Counted from the first letter of the stretch, positions 1 through 6,547 are shown. The stretch is 14,541 bases of DNA from Actinomycetota bacterium (GCA_009703845.1 WLFI01000004.1:1-14541); one strand, 5' to 3'. Notes: generated by a model not told the origin, from the letters alone. Numbers and translations: made by a program.

Positions 1-252
1 GTAAACATCGTCGACCTCGGTTTGATCTATGGTCTAGAAGAGTCAGAGGATGACGGTTCGCTACTAATCAACATGACCCTTACCTCGGCCGGCTGCCCAC
101 TCACCGACGTTCTCGAAGAGCAAACCGCAGAGGCGCTCGACGGTCACGTCGAAGCGTTTCGAATCAACTGGGTGTGGATGCCGCCATGGGGTCCTGAACT
201 AATCACCGAAGACGGTCGCGAGCAAATGCGTTCGATCGGGTTCGCAATCTAG
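1..252 (+). CDS. DUF59/MIP18-family metal-sulfur cluster assembly factor (3' part)
   Basis: The reading frame is open from base 1, so the gene begins upstream of the window; 83 codons are visible before a TAG stop. The visible part opens with VNIVDLGLIYGL, the typical DUF59 segment, and continues with TSAGCPL, which carries the family's conserved cysteine. The C-terminal WMPPWGPELITEDGR block is also typical of the family. DUF59 proteins (SufT, PaaD, MIP18) act in the cytosol in maturation of Fe-S proteins. In actinobacteria this gene usually sits at the end of a suf operon, which would lie to the left; that is family knowledge and cannot be seen here. The internal ATG at base 22 is not the start because family homology runs upstream of it. 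Only about 25 N-terminal residues should be missing. Confidence 0.88.
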   Translation, partial: VNIVDLGLIYGLEESEDDGSLLINMTLTSAGCPLTDVLEEQTAEALDGHVEAFRINWVWMPPWGPELITEDGREQMRSIGFAI

Positions 253-261
253 TCACAGGCC

Positions 262-273
262 TAGACTGATGCC
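262..273 (+). promoter_or_regulatory. Candidate -10 element of a leaderless promoter for the Gfo/Idh/MocA gene
   Basis: TAGACT (262-267) fits the actinobacterial TANNNT -10 form and is followed by exactly six bases (gatgcc) and then the ATG at 274. Transcription starting about 7 nt after the -10 would begin at the ATG itself, giving a leaderless mRNA. No Shine-Dalgarno is visible ahead of the ATG, which agrees. No clear -35 is seen. It lies 10 bp after the DUF59 stop codon. Confidence 0.4.
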
Positions 274-1287
274 ATGAGCATCCCAGAGCCAAGAATTATC
301 GACCCAAGTTCAGTTCCATCATTGCGATGGGGCGTGCTCGCACCAGGATCAATCGCAGAGGCTTGGGTCGGCTCGGTTCTAGAGCACACCAGTCAACAGG
401 TAGTTGCCGTTGCCTCGAGAACGCCGGGTCGGGCCAGCGCTTTCGCGCAACAGTTTTCGATCGGCACTGTTTACGAAACCTACGAAGAACTTCTATCTGA
501 CGATTCGATTGATGCTGTTTATGTGGCGTCTCGTGCCGGTGATCACTTCAAACACGGCATGCAGGTGCTCTACTCTGGCAAGCATCTGCTTATTGAAAAG
601 CCGATCACCTACTTAGCATCAGAGGCCGAGCAGCTGCTCGCCCATGCCCGCGAAAAGGGTCTTCTGGCTATGGAAGCGATGTGGACTCGCTACCTGCCTC
701 AGGCCAGCATCATTGATCAGCTTGTGCCGACACTTGGCTTACCTGAGCTTCTGGTGGCAGCCTTTGCAACCGACAACAGATCGATTGAACGACTCTGGCA
801 AAAAGGTGGCGGGGGAGTCGTGCACGACATGGGTATTTACCCAATCGCAATAGCTCAGCAACTCTTCGGCGACCCAATCACCATCGAGGCAACCGGACAA
901 ATCAGTGACAAACTAATCGATTCCGAGGCAATAGTCAGATTGGGCTACAGCAATGGCGCTCGCGCCACTCTGATCATGTCGATGCAAGCTTCGCTACCTC
1001 AGACGGTAAGCGCGTCATTCGAGCAGGGTGTGGTGAACATCCACGCCCCATTCTTGGCACCGTCTGGCGTCACTGTGACCGATAAAGAGTTCTATGCGAC
1101 CGGTGAAACATGGCTCGACGAATCTGTAGTGCGTGGGCATGAAGGGTTAAGTTACCAAGCTACGGCGTTCGCATCTTTTATTGCGGCTGGGATGCTCGAA
1201 TCACCGGTGCACACGCACGCTCAAGTCGTGGCAAACATAGCTGTGGCAGAAGAAATCGTTCGACAGCTGGGCGCGGAGCCCTTTTAG
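274..1287 (+). CDS. Gfo/Idh/MocA family NAD(P)-dependent oxidoreductase
   Basis: The protein has 337 residues, the usual size for the family. The N-terminal Rossmann fold starts at RWGVLAPGSIAEAW (residues 19-31), a GxGxIA-like dinucleotide site. The EKP motif that ends the nucleotide-binding half is at 108-110 (LIEKPIT) and holds the conserved lysine. EAMWTRYLPQ (134-143) and GGGGVVHDMGIYP (178-190) match the dihydrodiol-dehydrogenase-like branch, in which the second motif is more often GGGALLDIGVYP. These cytosolic enzymes oxidise or reduce sugars, inositols or related alcohols; the substrate cannot be read from the sequence, and no sugar transporter or catabolic gene lies beside it. It has no SD and appears leaderless (TAGACT six bases before the ATG). 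It is convergent with bioY. Confidence 0.9.
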   Translation: MSIPEPRIIDPSSVPSLRWGVLAPGSIAEAWVGSVLEHTSQQVVAVASRTPGRASAFAQQFSIGTVYETYEELLSDDSIDAVYVASRAGDHFKHGMQVLYSGKHLLIEKPITYLASEAEQLLAHAREKGLLAMEAMWTRYLPQASIIDQLVPTLGLPELLVAAFATDNRSIERLWQKGGGGVVHDMGIYPIAIAQQLFGDPITIEATGQISDKLIDSEAIVRLGYSNGARATLIMSMQASLPQTVSASFEQGVVNIHAPFLAPSGVTVTDKEFYATGETWLDESVVRGHEGLSYQATAFASFIAAGMLESPVHTHAQVVANIAVAEEIVRQLGAEPF

Positions 1288-1288
1288 A

Positions 1289-1302
1289 GGTTTTGAGAAA
1301 CC
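1289..1302. terminator. Weak two-way hairpin between the Gfo/Idh/MocA gene and bioY
   Basis: GGTTT / AAACC form a 5-bp stem around a TGAG loop in the 20-bp gap between the convergent genes. There is no strong T tract on either side, so this is a weak terminator at best. Confidence 0.3.
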
Positions 1303-1307
1303 CGGCG

Positions 1308-1898
1308 TTAGCCCTTGATTTTCTTAACCGCTGCCCAAGCCGATGGCAACAGCGCGGCGGCTAGAGCGGCTTTCAGGGCGTCGCCAATAAGGAATGGGAA
1401 CATTCCAGCAGCAAGGCTAGTCACGAGGTCGTTTGCGGCGCCAACGCTTCCGAGGTAGATCGAAAGCCATGAGACACCGAAGGCATAAATAACCAGCGAA
1501 CCGAGGGCAAAAGATGCTGCAACCTTTAGCGGGGTGCGGTCCCAGCCCTTTTCAGCTAGGTAACCAACGACAACCGCAGCTGCGATAAAACCAATCAAGT
1601 AACCGGTTGTGGCACCGAAGAATCCAGACGCAGCGCCAGCAAAAATAGGAGCGCCGAGCGAACCTACCACAACGTAAAGAATCATCGACAGCGCCGAACG
1701 TGTCAGCCCAAGGGTGGCAGCTACCAACAGAACGGCAAAGGTTTGACCCGTCATCGGAACAGGGAACATCGGAATGCTTACCTGGGCTGCTGCAGCAGTT
1801 AGAGCGGCACCACCCGTAACAAGAAGAATGTCGGTCGTGAGACTCTTTGAGAAAATGCGGTCAACGATGGTTGGACGTGCGCTTAGCAGAAATGACAT
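1308..1898 (-). CDS. bioY: BioY family biotin transporter (ECF substrate-binding subunit)
   Basis: This is an integral membrane protein of 196 residues, normal for BioY, with about six hydrophobic segments. Diagnostic blocks are PMTGQTFAVLL (48-58), the YVVVGSLGAPIFAG segment followed by TTGYLIGF (75-104) and FPFLIGDALKAALA (167-180). BioY binds biotin in the membrane and works either with the BioM/BioN energizing module or with a shared ECF module. No bioM or bioN lies next to it here, so it may use ECF components encoded elsewhere or act alone. The ATG at 1898 has a good SD (GGAG, about 4 bases away), giving the clearest start in this half of the window. It is divergent from the ABC-F gene; the -10 boxes overlap. 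No biotin-regulator site could be assigned with confidence. Confidence 0.93.
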   Translation of the reverse strand: MSFLLSARPTIVDRIFSKSLTTDILLVTGGAALTAAAAQVSIPMFPVPMTGQTFAVLLVAATLGLTRSALSMILYVVVGSLGAPIFAGAASGFFGATTGYLIGFIAAAVVVGYLAEKGWDRTPLKVAASFALGSLVIYAFGVSWLSIYLGSVGAANDLVTSLAAGMFPFLIGDALKAALAAALLPSAWAAVKKIKG

Positions 1899-1916
1899 CA
1901 GGCTCCATAGGTCGGC

Positions 1917-1950
1917 TTGTTTGTTAGTAACGATTGTAGACTAGGGGCTT
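1917..1950. promoter_or_regulatory. Divergent overlapping promoter region, bioY / ABC-F
   Basis: On the plus strand, TAGACT (1937-1942) fits a -10 for the ABC-F gene, with GGCTTG (1914-1919) 17 bp upstream in the -35 position. On the minus strand, TACAAT (complement of 1933-1938) or TAGTCT (complement of 1937-1942) fits a -10 for bioY, giving a leader of about 20-30 nt that contains the GGAG ribosome site. The boxes share bases, so the two RNA polymerases would compete. The short dyad GTTAGTAAC (1923-1931) lies between them and could be part of an operator; this is inference. Confidence 0.4.
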
Positions 1951-2003
1951 TGGAGCAGCGTCAAAGTGCTTCGTTTTATTTCGACAAAGCATCGGGCAAA
2001 TAC

Positions 2004-3602
2004 ATGATTAGCGTTCGCGACCTTGAGATTCGCATTGGCGCACGCGTTTTGATGCAAGATGTCAACTTCAGAGTGGACAAAGGCGACAAAGTTGGACTGG
2101 TTGGTCGAAACGGCGCAGGTAAAACCACCCTTACAAAGATTCTTGCCGGCGACGGACAGGCCTCAGGCGGCTTCGTTGAGACCAGCGGAGAAATCGGCTA
2201 TCTTCCTCAAGACCCTCGAAGCGGTGACCCAGAAGAACTTGCCAGAACTCGCATACTGAACGCCCGCGGCCTAGGTGACCTCGTCGCACAAATGACTAAG
2301 GCGTCTGAAGACATGGGTTCGGTCGATGAGGCCGTTTACCAATCGGCGATGCGAAAGTATGCCAACGCCGAAGAGCGATTCAACGCGGCCGGTGGCTATG
2401 CCGCCGAGGCCGAAGCAGAGGCCATCGCAAGCAACCTCGGGCTCAAAGAGCACATTCTCAACCAGCCGCTGAAAACCCTCAGTGGCGGTCAGCGTCGCCG
2501 CATTGAGCTGGCGCGCATCCTCTTTTCTGACGCTCAATCAATGATCTTGGATGAACCGACCAACCACCTTGACGCCGACTCGGTGATCTGGCTGCGCGAT
2601 TTTCTAAAGTCTTACCAAGGCGGGCTGATTGTGATCAGTCACGATGTCGAACTCATCGGTGAAACTGTGAACCGAATTTTCTACCTTGACGCGATGCGCA
2701 CAGTGATCGATGTTTACAACATGGGCTGGAAGCAGTATCTAAAGCAGCGTGAAGCCGATGAGGAGCGTCGCAAGCGTGAGCGCACCAATGCCGAGAAAAA
2801 GGCATCGCAACTGCAGCTGCAGGCAGCTAAGTTCGGCGCTAAGGCGACGAAGGCCGTGGCAGCTCAGCAGATGCTTCGTCGAGCCGAACGGTTGCTGTCA
2901 AACCTTGATGAGGTTCGCGAGCAAGATCGAGTGGCAAAGATTCGTTTTCCAGACCCGGCGCCTTGCGGCAAAACTCCGCTCATGGCCTCAAACCTTTCGA
3001 AGTCTTATGGCTCGCTCGAGATTTTCACCGCAGTTGATTTGGCTATCGACAAGGGCTCAAAGGTCGTCGTGCTTGGCCTCAACGGAGCCGGCAAAACCAC
3101 ACTATTGAGAATGCTTGCCGGCCTTGACAAGCCAGACACGGGCGCGGTTGAGCCTGGTCACGGGCTCAAGATTGGCTACTACGCGCAAGAGCATGAAACA
3201 TTGGATGTTTCGCGTTCGGTTCTAGAAAACATGCAACGTGCCGCGCCTCAACTTGCCGACGTGGATGCTCGCAAAGTGCTCGGCTCGTTCTTGTTTAGCG
3301 GTGATGACGTTAACAAACCGGCGGGGGTATTGAGCGGTGGAGAGAAGACTCGACTCGCCCTTGCCTCACTAGTGGTTTCATCGGCTAACGTGCTTTTGCT
3401 TGACGAACCGACCAACAACCTCGACCCCGCTAGCCGTGAAGAAATCTTGCGTGCACTTGCGACTTTCACGGGAGCCGTCGTCTTGGTTTCTCACGATGAA
3501 GGCGCTGTCTCAGCCTTGAACCCCGAGCGCGTGCTCATTCTGCCAGACGGCGTTGAGGACATTTGGAACGACGGCTACCTAGACCTAATCACGCTCTCGT
3601 AG
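2004..3602 (+). CDS. ABC-F family ATPase (ribosome-associated type, duplicated ATP-binding cassettes)
   Basis: The protein has 532 residues and two ABC domains in one chain with no membrane segment, the ABC-F layout. Cassette 1 has Walker A GRNGAGKT (34-41), signature LSGGQ (159-163) and Walker B with DEPTNHLD (183-190). Cassette 2 has GLNGAGKT (358-365), LSGGE (443-447) and DEPTNNLD (467-474). Between them, about residues 240-315, is a highly charged Lys/Arg/Glu-rich linker like the ABC-F interdomain helices that reach toward the ribosomal P/E sites. ABC-F proteins act in translation, as factors or in antibiotic protection; which applies here cannot be told. The open frame extends 29 codons upstream through TTG codons, but homology begins at MISVRDLEIRIG, so the ATG at 2004 was chosen. 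Its SD is weak. The stop is 7 bases from the convergent SURF1 stop. Confidence 0.9.
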   Translation: MISVRDLEIRIGARVLMQDVNFRVDKGDKVGLVGRNGAGKTTLTKILAGDGQASGGFVETSGEIGYLPQDPRSGDPEELARTRILNARGLGDLVAQMTKASEDMGSVDEAVYQSAMRKYANAEERFNAAGGYAAEAEAEAIASNLGLKEHILNQPLKTLSGGQRRRIELARILFSDAQSMILDEPTNHLDADSVIWLRDFLKSYQGGLIVISHDVELIGETVNRIFYLDAMRTVIDVYNMGWKQYLKQREADEERRKRERTNAEKKASQLQLQAAKFGAKATKAVAAQQMLRRAERLLSNLDEVREQDRVAKIRFPDPAPCGKTPLMASNLSKSYGSLEIFTAVDLAIDKGSKVVVLGLNGAGKTTLLRMLAGLDKPDTGAVEPGHGLKIGYYAQEHETLDVSRSVLENMQRAAPQLADVDARKVLGSFLFSGDDVNKPAGVLSGGEKTRLALASLVVSSANVLLLDEPTNNLDPASREEILRALATFTGAVVLVSHDEGAVSALNPERVLILPDGVEDIWNDGYLDLITLS

Positions 3603-3609
3603 CGCAGGG

Positions 3610-4407
3610 TCAGGTGACCGAGTCTTCGAGCTCCTGATCGGCATCCGCTCTGGTTTTCTTTCGCACTTTGGGCACATATTTCGGATCGTTCTTCGATCGA
3701 TAGAAGTCATACTCTTTTCGAACGGTGAACACCAATGTGACAAATGCAAGCACACCGAAGATCAACCACTGAATCGCATAAGACAGGTGGTTTCCCTCAT
3801 CGGTGGTTGGCTTTAGCAACTTGACGGCCTGGTCGGCGGGCTCTTGCTCGGCTGAAAGTCGCAGATACCACTGTTGGTTTATTTCGAGCCCTGTTTCAAC
3901 CCCGATTTCGATAAGACTCAATGAAGCCACTTGCCCCTTGGGCGCACCTCGATCAAGCTGTCGCTCTCCGGGCACCAACCTGGCAACAATCTCTTGCACC
4001 TTCTGGCTAGGCAGAGGCAAAACATCGGGGGAGTCTTGGCGGTTTCCAGTTGGCAGCCAACCGCGACTTACGGCGAAAATCTGTCCATCAGCGGTGCGGA
4101 AAGGCACCACGGTCTCAAAACCAGGCTGACCGCTTCGAGGCCTATTGCGAACCAGCACTTGAGACTCATTTAGGTACTGACCAACCACCTTGACCGGCAA
4201 CCACTTGCTGTTCTTATCGGAGAGATTCACGGAACTTAGCTCAACTGCCGCTTTGTCAAAGTTCTTTTGCACTAACTCGATTTCGGCAACTCTTGTTGCC
4301 CGTCGATCAAACTGCCATTCGCTCAAAAATACGCATGCGACAGCGAAAATAACGACCAGCACCAGCCAGACCAGCCAGCGCTTCCAAGATTCAGCAAGAT
4401 AAGTCAT
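3610..4407 (-). CDS. SURF1 family protein (cytochrome c oxidase assembly)
   Basis: This 265-residue membrane protein shows the SURF1 plan. A first transmembrane helix (11-28) is followed at once by LSEWQFDRR (28-36), the bacterial SURF1 signature. A periplasmic domain follows with SRGWLPTG (114-121), and HLSYAIQW (207-214) leads into the second helix (210-229). The C-terminal tail is charged and cytosolic. SURF1 assists cytochrome c oxidase assembly, probably at the heme a/CuB site of subunit I. The ATG shares one base with the stop codon of the 60-aa gene upstream (TGATG), so translational coupling is likely. It is the last gene of a three-gene minus-strand operon. Confidence 0.92.
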   Translation of the reverse strand: MTYLAESWKRWLVWLVLVVIFAVACVFLSEWQFDRRATRVAEIELVQKNFDKAAVELSSVNLSDKNSKWLPVKVVGQYLNESQVLVRNRPRSGQPGFETVVPFRTADGQIFAVSRGWLPTGNRQDSPDVLPLPSQKVQEIVARLVPGERQLDRGAPKGQVASLSLIEIGVETGLEINQQWYLRLSAEQEPADQAVKLLKPTTDEGNHLSYAIQWLIFGVLAFVTLVFTVRKEYDFYRSKNDPKYVPKVRKKTRADADQELEDSVT

Positions 4408-4589
4408 CAGTCTCTAACGCGCAAAAAGAAACCTCTAGCGCTCAAATAGTCAACCAGAAACTCATGGTGCTCCGCGCATGCCGCCCAAACTTTTACGCGT
4501 CCGTCGAAATGAATCTTCGGGTTGGCCCACTCAATGAAGGTGGATGCTTCGGCGGAGCATCCGCGCCTGGAACACTGTTGCTCGCTCAT
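4407..4589 (-). CDS. Small Cys/His-rich conserved protein in the SURF1 operon (60 aa)
   Basis: I do not recognise a defined function. The 60-residue product has Cys6 and Cys11 in an N-terminal CSRRGC block and Cys38-x2-His41-His42 near the middle, a pattern that could hold one zinc or other metal ion. The rest is rich in Trp and Phe with no membrane segment. It is a real gene rather than a shadow: it starts 14 bases after the DUF3099 stop, its stop overlaps the SURF1 start by one base, and no other frame is plausible. From memory, similar short actinobacterial proteins next to SURF1 carry the database label 'acetone carboxylase'. Neither the length nor the sequence supports that name. A role alongside oxidase assembly is inference from position only. 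Confidence 0.75.
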   Translation of the reverse strand: MSEQQCSRRGCSAEASTFIEWANPKIHFDGRVKVWAACAEHHEFLVDYLSARGFFLRVRD

Positions 4590-4603
4590 AAAGTTACTGG
4601 CAG

Positions 4604-4900
4604 CTAGTTCTTGCCGGCTTCGCGAAATGCATCGGCACCAATGGCTAGTGTCGGAGCCTCGATGACTGCTTGACCCTTAGGCGTGTTGCCGCTCGAACCC
4701 GCGTTAGCCAAAATCACGGCGAAATATGGCAAAAAGACAGCCCCCGCGAAACAAACCCACATGAACCAACCCTGAACGAACATGCCCAAAATCAGGCAGA
4801 TCACGCGAACGGTCATGGCAATCGAGTAGCGAATCATTCTGCGCTTGCGATCGGTCTCGGGTGACTCGCCTAATGTGGTCACGCTTTGAGCTTTCGCCAT
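4604..4900 (-). CDS. DUF3099 family small membrane protein
   Basis: The protein has 98 residues with two predicted transmembrane helices (about 26-45 and 46-66) separated by a very short turn, giving a hairpin in the membrane. The N-terminus is polar (GESPETDRKRR) and the C-terminal tail of about 30 residues is soluble. Size, the RxxRYSIAM entry to helix 1 and the location upstream of SURF1 match the actinobacterial DUF3099 family, whose function is unknown. It is the first gene of the operon. The ATG at 4900 lies about 16 nt after TAACCT (complement of 4916-4921), a possible -10, so the leader would be very short; no strong SD is seen. Confidence 0.82.
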   Translation of the reverse strand: MAKAQSVTTLGESPETDRKRRMIRYSIAMTVRVICLILGMFVQGWFMWVCFAGAVFLPYFAVILANAGSSGNTPKGQAVIEAPTLAIGADAFREAGKN

Positions 4901-4907
4901 GGATGTT

Positions 4908-4917
4908 CTCTCGAGAG
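4908..4917. repeat. Perfect 10-bp palindrome upstream of the DUF3099 gene
   Basis: CTCTCGAGAG is self-complementary over all 10 bases. It lies between the putative -10 and the start codon of the DUF3099 gene and just upstream of the fabG -35 region. It could be half of an operator, but a 10-bp palindrome alone is weak evidence. Confidence 0.35.
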
Positions 4918-4922
4918 GTTAA

Positions 4923-4951
4923 CGCTTGAAAAAAGCCTCAGGGTTTAGACT
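4923..4951 (+). promoter_or_regulatory. Candidate fabG promoter
   Basis: TAGACT (4946-4951) is the proposed -10, and CGCTTG (4923-4928) sits 17 bp upstream at the -35 position. TTGAAA (4926-4931) overlaps it with a short 14-bp spacer. The ABC-F promoter has GCTTG at the same distance from the same -10. The start point would be near 4958, leaving a leader of about 50 nt before fabG. Confidence 0.4.
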
Positions 4952-4968
4952 TCAATGAGTTCAAACCC
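4941..4968. promoter_or_regulatory. 28-bp imperfect inverted repeat over the fabG -10 and start point (candidate operator)
   Basis: Arms GGGTTTAGACT (4941-4951) and AGTTCAAACCC (4958-4968) pair at 9 of 11 positions around a 6-base centre. The left arm contains the proposed -10 and the centre reaches the expected start point, the classic place for a repressor site. Which protein would bind is unknown. Known actinobacterial regulators of type II fatty-acid genes (FasR in Streptomyces, MabR in mycobacteria) act at such promoters, but I cannot match their motifs here. Confidence 0.4.
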
Positions 4969-5007
4969 CAACGCTGTGGCACTATTCCCACTAGAGAAGG
5001 CTAAGAA

Positions 5008-5718
5008 ATGACCACTCCAAGAACTGTACTGATTACCGGTGGAAACCGCGGAATCGGGCGCGCCATTGCCGAAGAATTTGTCGCAGCCGGGCACCGCGTA
5101 GCCGTTACGGTGCGCAGTGGAGAAGGCCCTGCAGGCACTCTAAGTGTCGTAGCAGATGTCACTAATGCCGAATCACTAGATGCTGCATTTGCTGAGATCG
5201 AAGAAAAGCTTGGGCCTGTAGAGGTACTTGTTGCAAATGCTGGCATTACTCGCGACACGCTTCTGATGCGCATGACAGATGAAGAGTTCGAAGAAGTTCT
5301 CGACACCAACCTCACCGGCTCGTTCAGGGTTCTTCGCAGAGCTACCAAGGGCATGATCAAGGCCAAGTTCGGCCGTGTCATTTTCATCGGTAGCGTTGTC
5401 GCACTTCTAGGTAGCGCGGGGCAGGTCAATTACTCCGCTGCCAAGTCGGGTCTAGTTGGAATGGCTCGTTCACTAACGCGTGAGCTCGCTGGCCGCGGCA
5501 TCACGGCAAACGTTGTAGCTCCTGGGTTTATCGACACCGACATGACCTCGGTGTTGCCAGAAGAAACCATCGCACAGTACAAGAAGAACATTCCGGCCGG
5601 GCGCTTCGCCGCCCCTGAAGAAGTCGCGAAAGTTGTTGCTTGGCTGGCATCTGACGACGCTGCTTACATCTCGGGCGCAGTCATCCCCGTTGATGGCGGT
5701 CTAGGCATGGGCCACTAA
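5008..5718 (+). CDS. fabG: 3-oxoacyl-ACP reductase FabG
   Basis: FabG is an NADPH-dependent enzyme that reduces beta-ketoacyl-ACP to beta-hydroxyacyl-ACP, the first reduction of each type II fatty-acid elongation cycle. The 236-residue chain is a classical short-chain dehydrogenase. It has TGGNRGIG (10-17) for cofactor binding, NAG (77-79), Asn101, and the catalytic set Ser129, Tyr142 and Lys146 (YSAAK). The C-terminal VAPGFIDTDM and the VDGG ending before GMGH are typical of FabG. The ATG at 5008 follows AGAAGG (4995-5000) with a spacing of seven. fabI follows after 61 bases, the same order as mabA-inhA in mycobacteria, so the pair is probably one operon. SDR enzymes are easily over-called, but order and motifs support FabG. 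Confidence 0.93.
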   Translation: MTTPRTVLITGGNRGIGRAIAEEFVAAGHRVAVTVRSGEGPAGTLSVVADVTNAESLDAAFAEIEEKLGPVEVLVANAGITRDTLLMRMTDEEFEEVLDTNLTGSFRVLRRATKGMIKAKFGRVIFIGSVVALLGSAGQVNYSAAKSGLVGMARSLTRELAGRGITANVVAPGFIDTDMTSVLPEETIAQYKKNIPAGRFAAPEEVAKVVAWLASDDAAYISGAVIPVDGGLGMGH

Positions 5719-5779
5719 AAGCAGGTAATCGCCGATAACTCTGGCAAACTTGAGACATAACGAACACAAAAGGAACAAC

Positions 5780-6547
5780 ATGGGCATTCTAGAAGGCAAA
5801 AAGCTTCTAATCACCGGCGTACTAACCGAGGCGTCTATTGCATTTACGGTTGCAAAACTTGCTCAAGAGCAGGGCGCAGAAATCGTACTTTCATCGTTTG
5901 GCCGCATGATGCCAATCACCACCAAAATCGCTGAGCGTCTTCCAAAACCAGCGGCGGTTATTGAGCTTGACGCAACCAACCCCGACGACCTCGCAGCGCT
6001 CGAATCGCGCATCAAAGAGCACCTGCCTCACCTCGATGGCATTGTTCACGCAATCGCTTTTGCTCCACAGACCGCACTTGGTGGCAATTTCTTGTCGACC
6101 GAGTGGGAAGACGTTTCTACCGCAGTTCAGGTCTCGGCCTACTCTTTGAAGTCAATCACCATGGCAGCCAAGCCAATGTTGGCTAAGGGTTCGTCAGTGG
6201 TTGGTCTCACCTTTGACGCCACCGTCTCGTGGCCGGTTTACGACTGGATGGGCGTTGCAAAGGCTGCCTTCGAGTCGACAGCTCGTTACCTAGCCCGCTA
6301 CCTAGGCCCTGAAGACATTCGAATCAACCTAATCTCGGCCGGCCCTCTTCGCACCACCGCTGCCAAGGGTATCCCTGGCTTCTCAACCATGGAGGACACC
6401 TGGGTCGAGCGCTCACCGCTCGAGTGGGTACTAAGCGACACCGAGCCTGCAGCCCGTGGAATCATTGGATTGCTCAGCGACTGGTTCCCGAAGACCACTG
6501 GTGAGATCGTGCACGTTGACGGCGGATTGCACTCTACCGGCGCGTAA
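5780..6547 (+). CDS. fabI: Enoyl-ACP reductase FabI (InhA type, NADH-dependent)
   Basis: FabI reduces trans-2-enoyl-ACP to acyl-ACP, the last step of each elongation cycle. The 255-residue protein follows mycobacterial InhA closely. LLITGVLTEASIAF (9-22) forms the cofactor site with its SIAF motif. Phe145, Tyr154 and Lys161 in the WPVYDWMGVAK region equal InhA Phe149, Tyr158 and Lys165, and SAGPLRTTAAKGI (187-199) fits the substrate-loop region. The residue matching InhA Ser94 is Ala91 (HAIAF). An in-frame TTG at 5750 would add ten residues, but the ATG at 5780 has AGGA (5771-5774) at good spacing and matches family N-termini. It is probably cotranscribed with fabG and ends at a strong terminator. 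Confidence 0.95.
   Translation: MGILEGKKLLITGVLTEASIAFTVAKLAQEQGAEIVLSSFGRMMPITTKIAERLPKPAAVIELDATNPDDLAALESRIKEHLPHLDGIVHAIAFAPQTALGGNFLSTEWEDVSTAVQVSAYSLKSITMAAKPMLAKGSSVVGLTFDATVSWPVYDWMGVAKAAFESTARYLARYLGPEDIRINLISAGPLRTTAAKGIPGFSTMEDTWVERSPLEWVLSDTEPAARGIIGLLSDWFPKTTGEIVHVDGGLHSTGA

Noticed and set aside
1917..2003. The full 561-residue reading of the ABC-F frame beginning at the TTG at 1917
   Set aside because: This start lies upstream of the proposed -10 and inside the bioY promoter region; family homology begins at the ATG at 2004.
3608..3619. GGTCAGGTGACC as a terminator between ABC-F and SURF1
   Set aside because: The 5-bp stem has a 2-base loop, which is too tight to fold well, and no T tract follows on either strand.
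5750..5779. TTG start ten codons upstream of fabI
   Set aside because: It has no ribosome site, while the ATG at 5780 has AGGA at good spacing and matches FabI/InhA N-termini.
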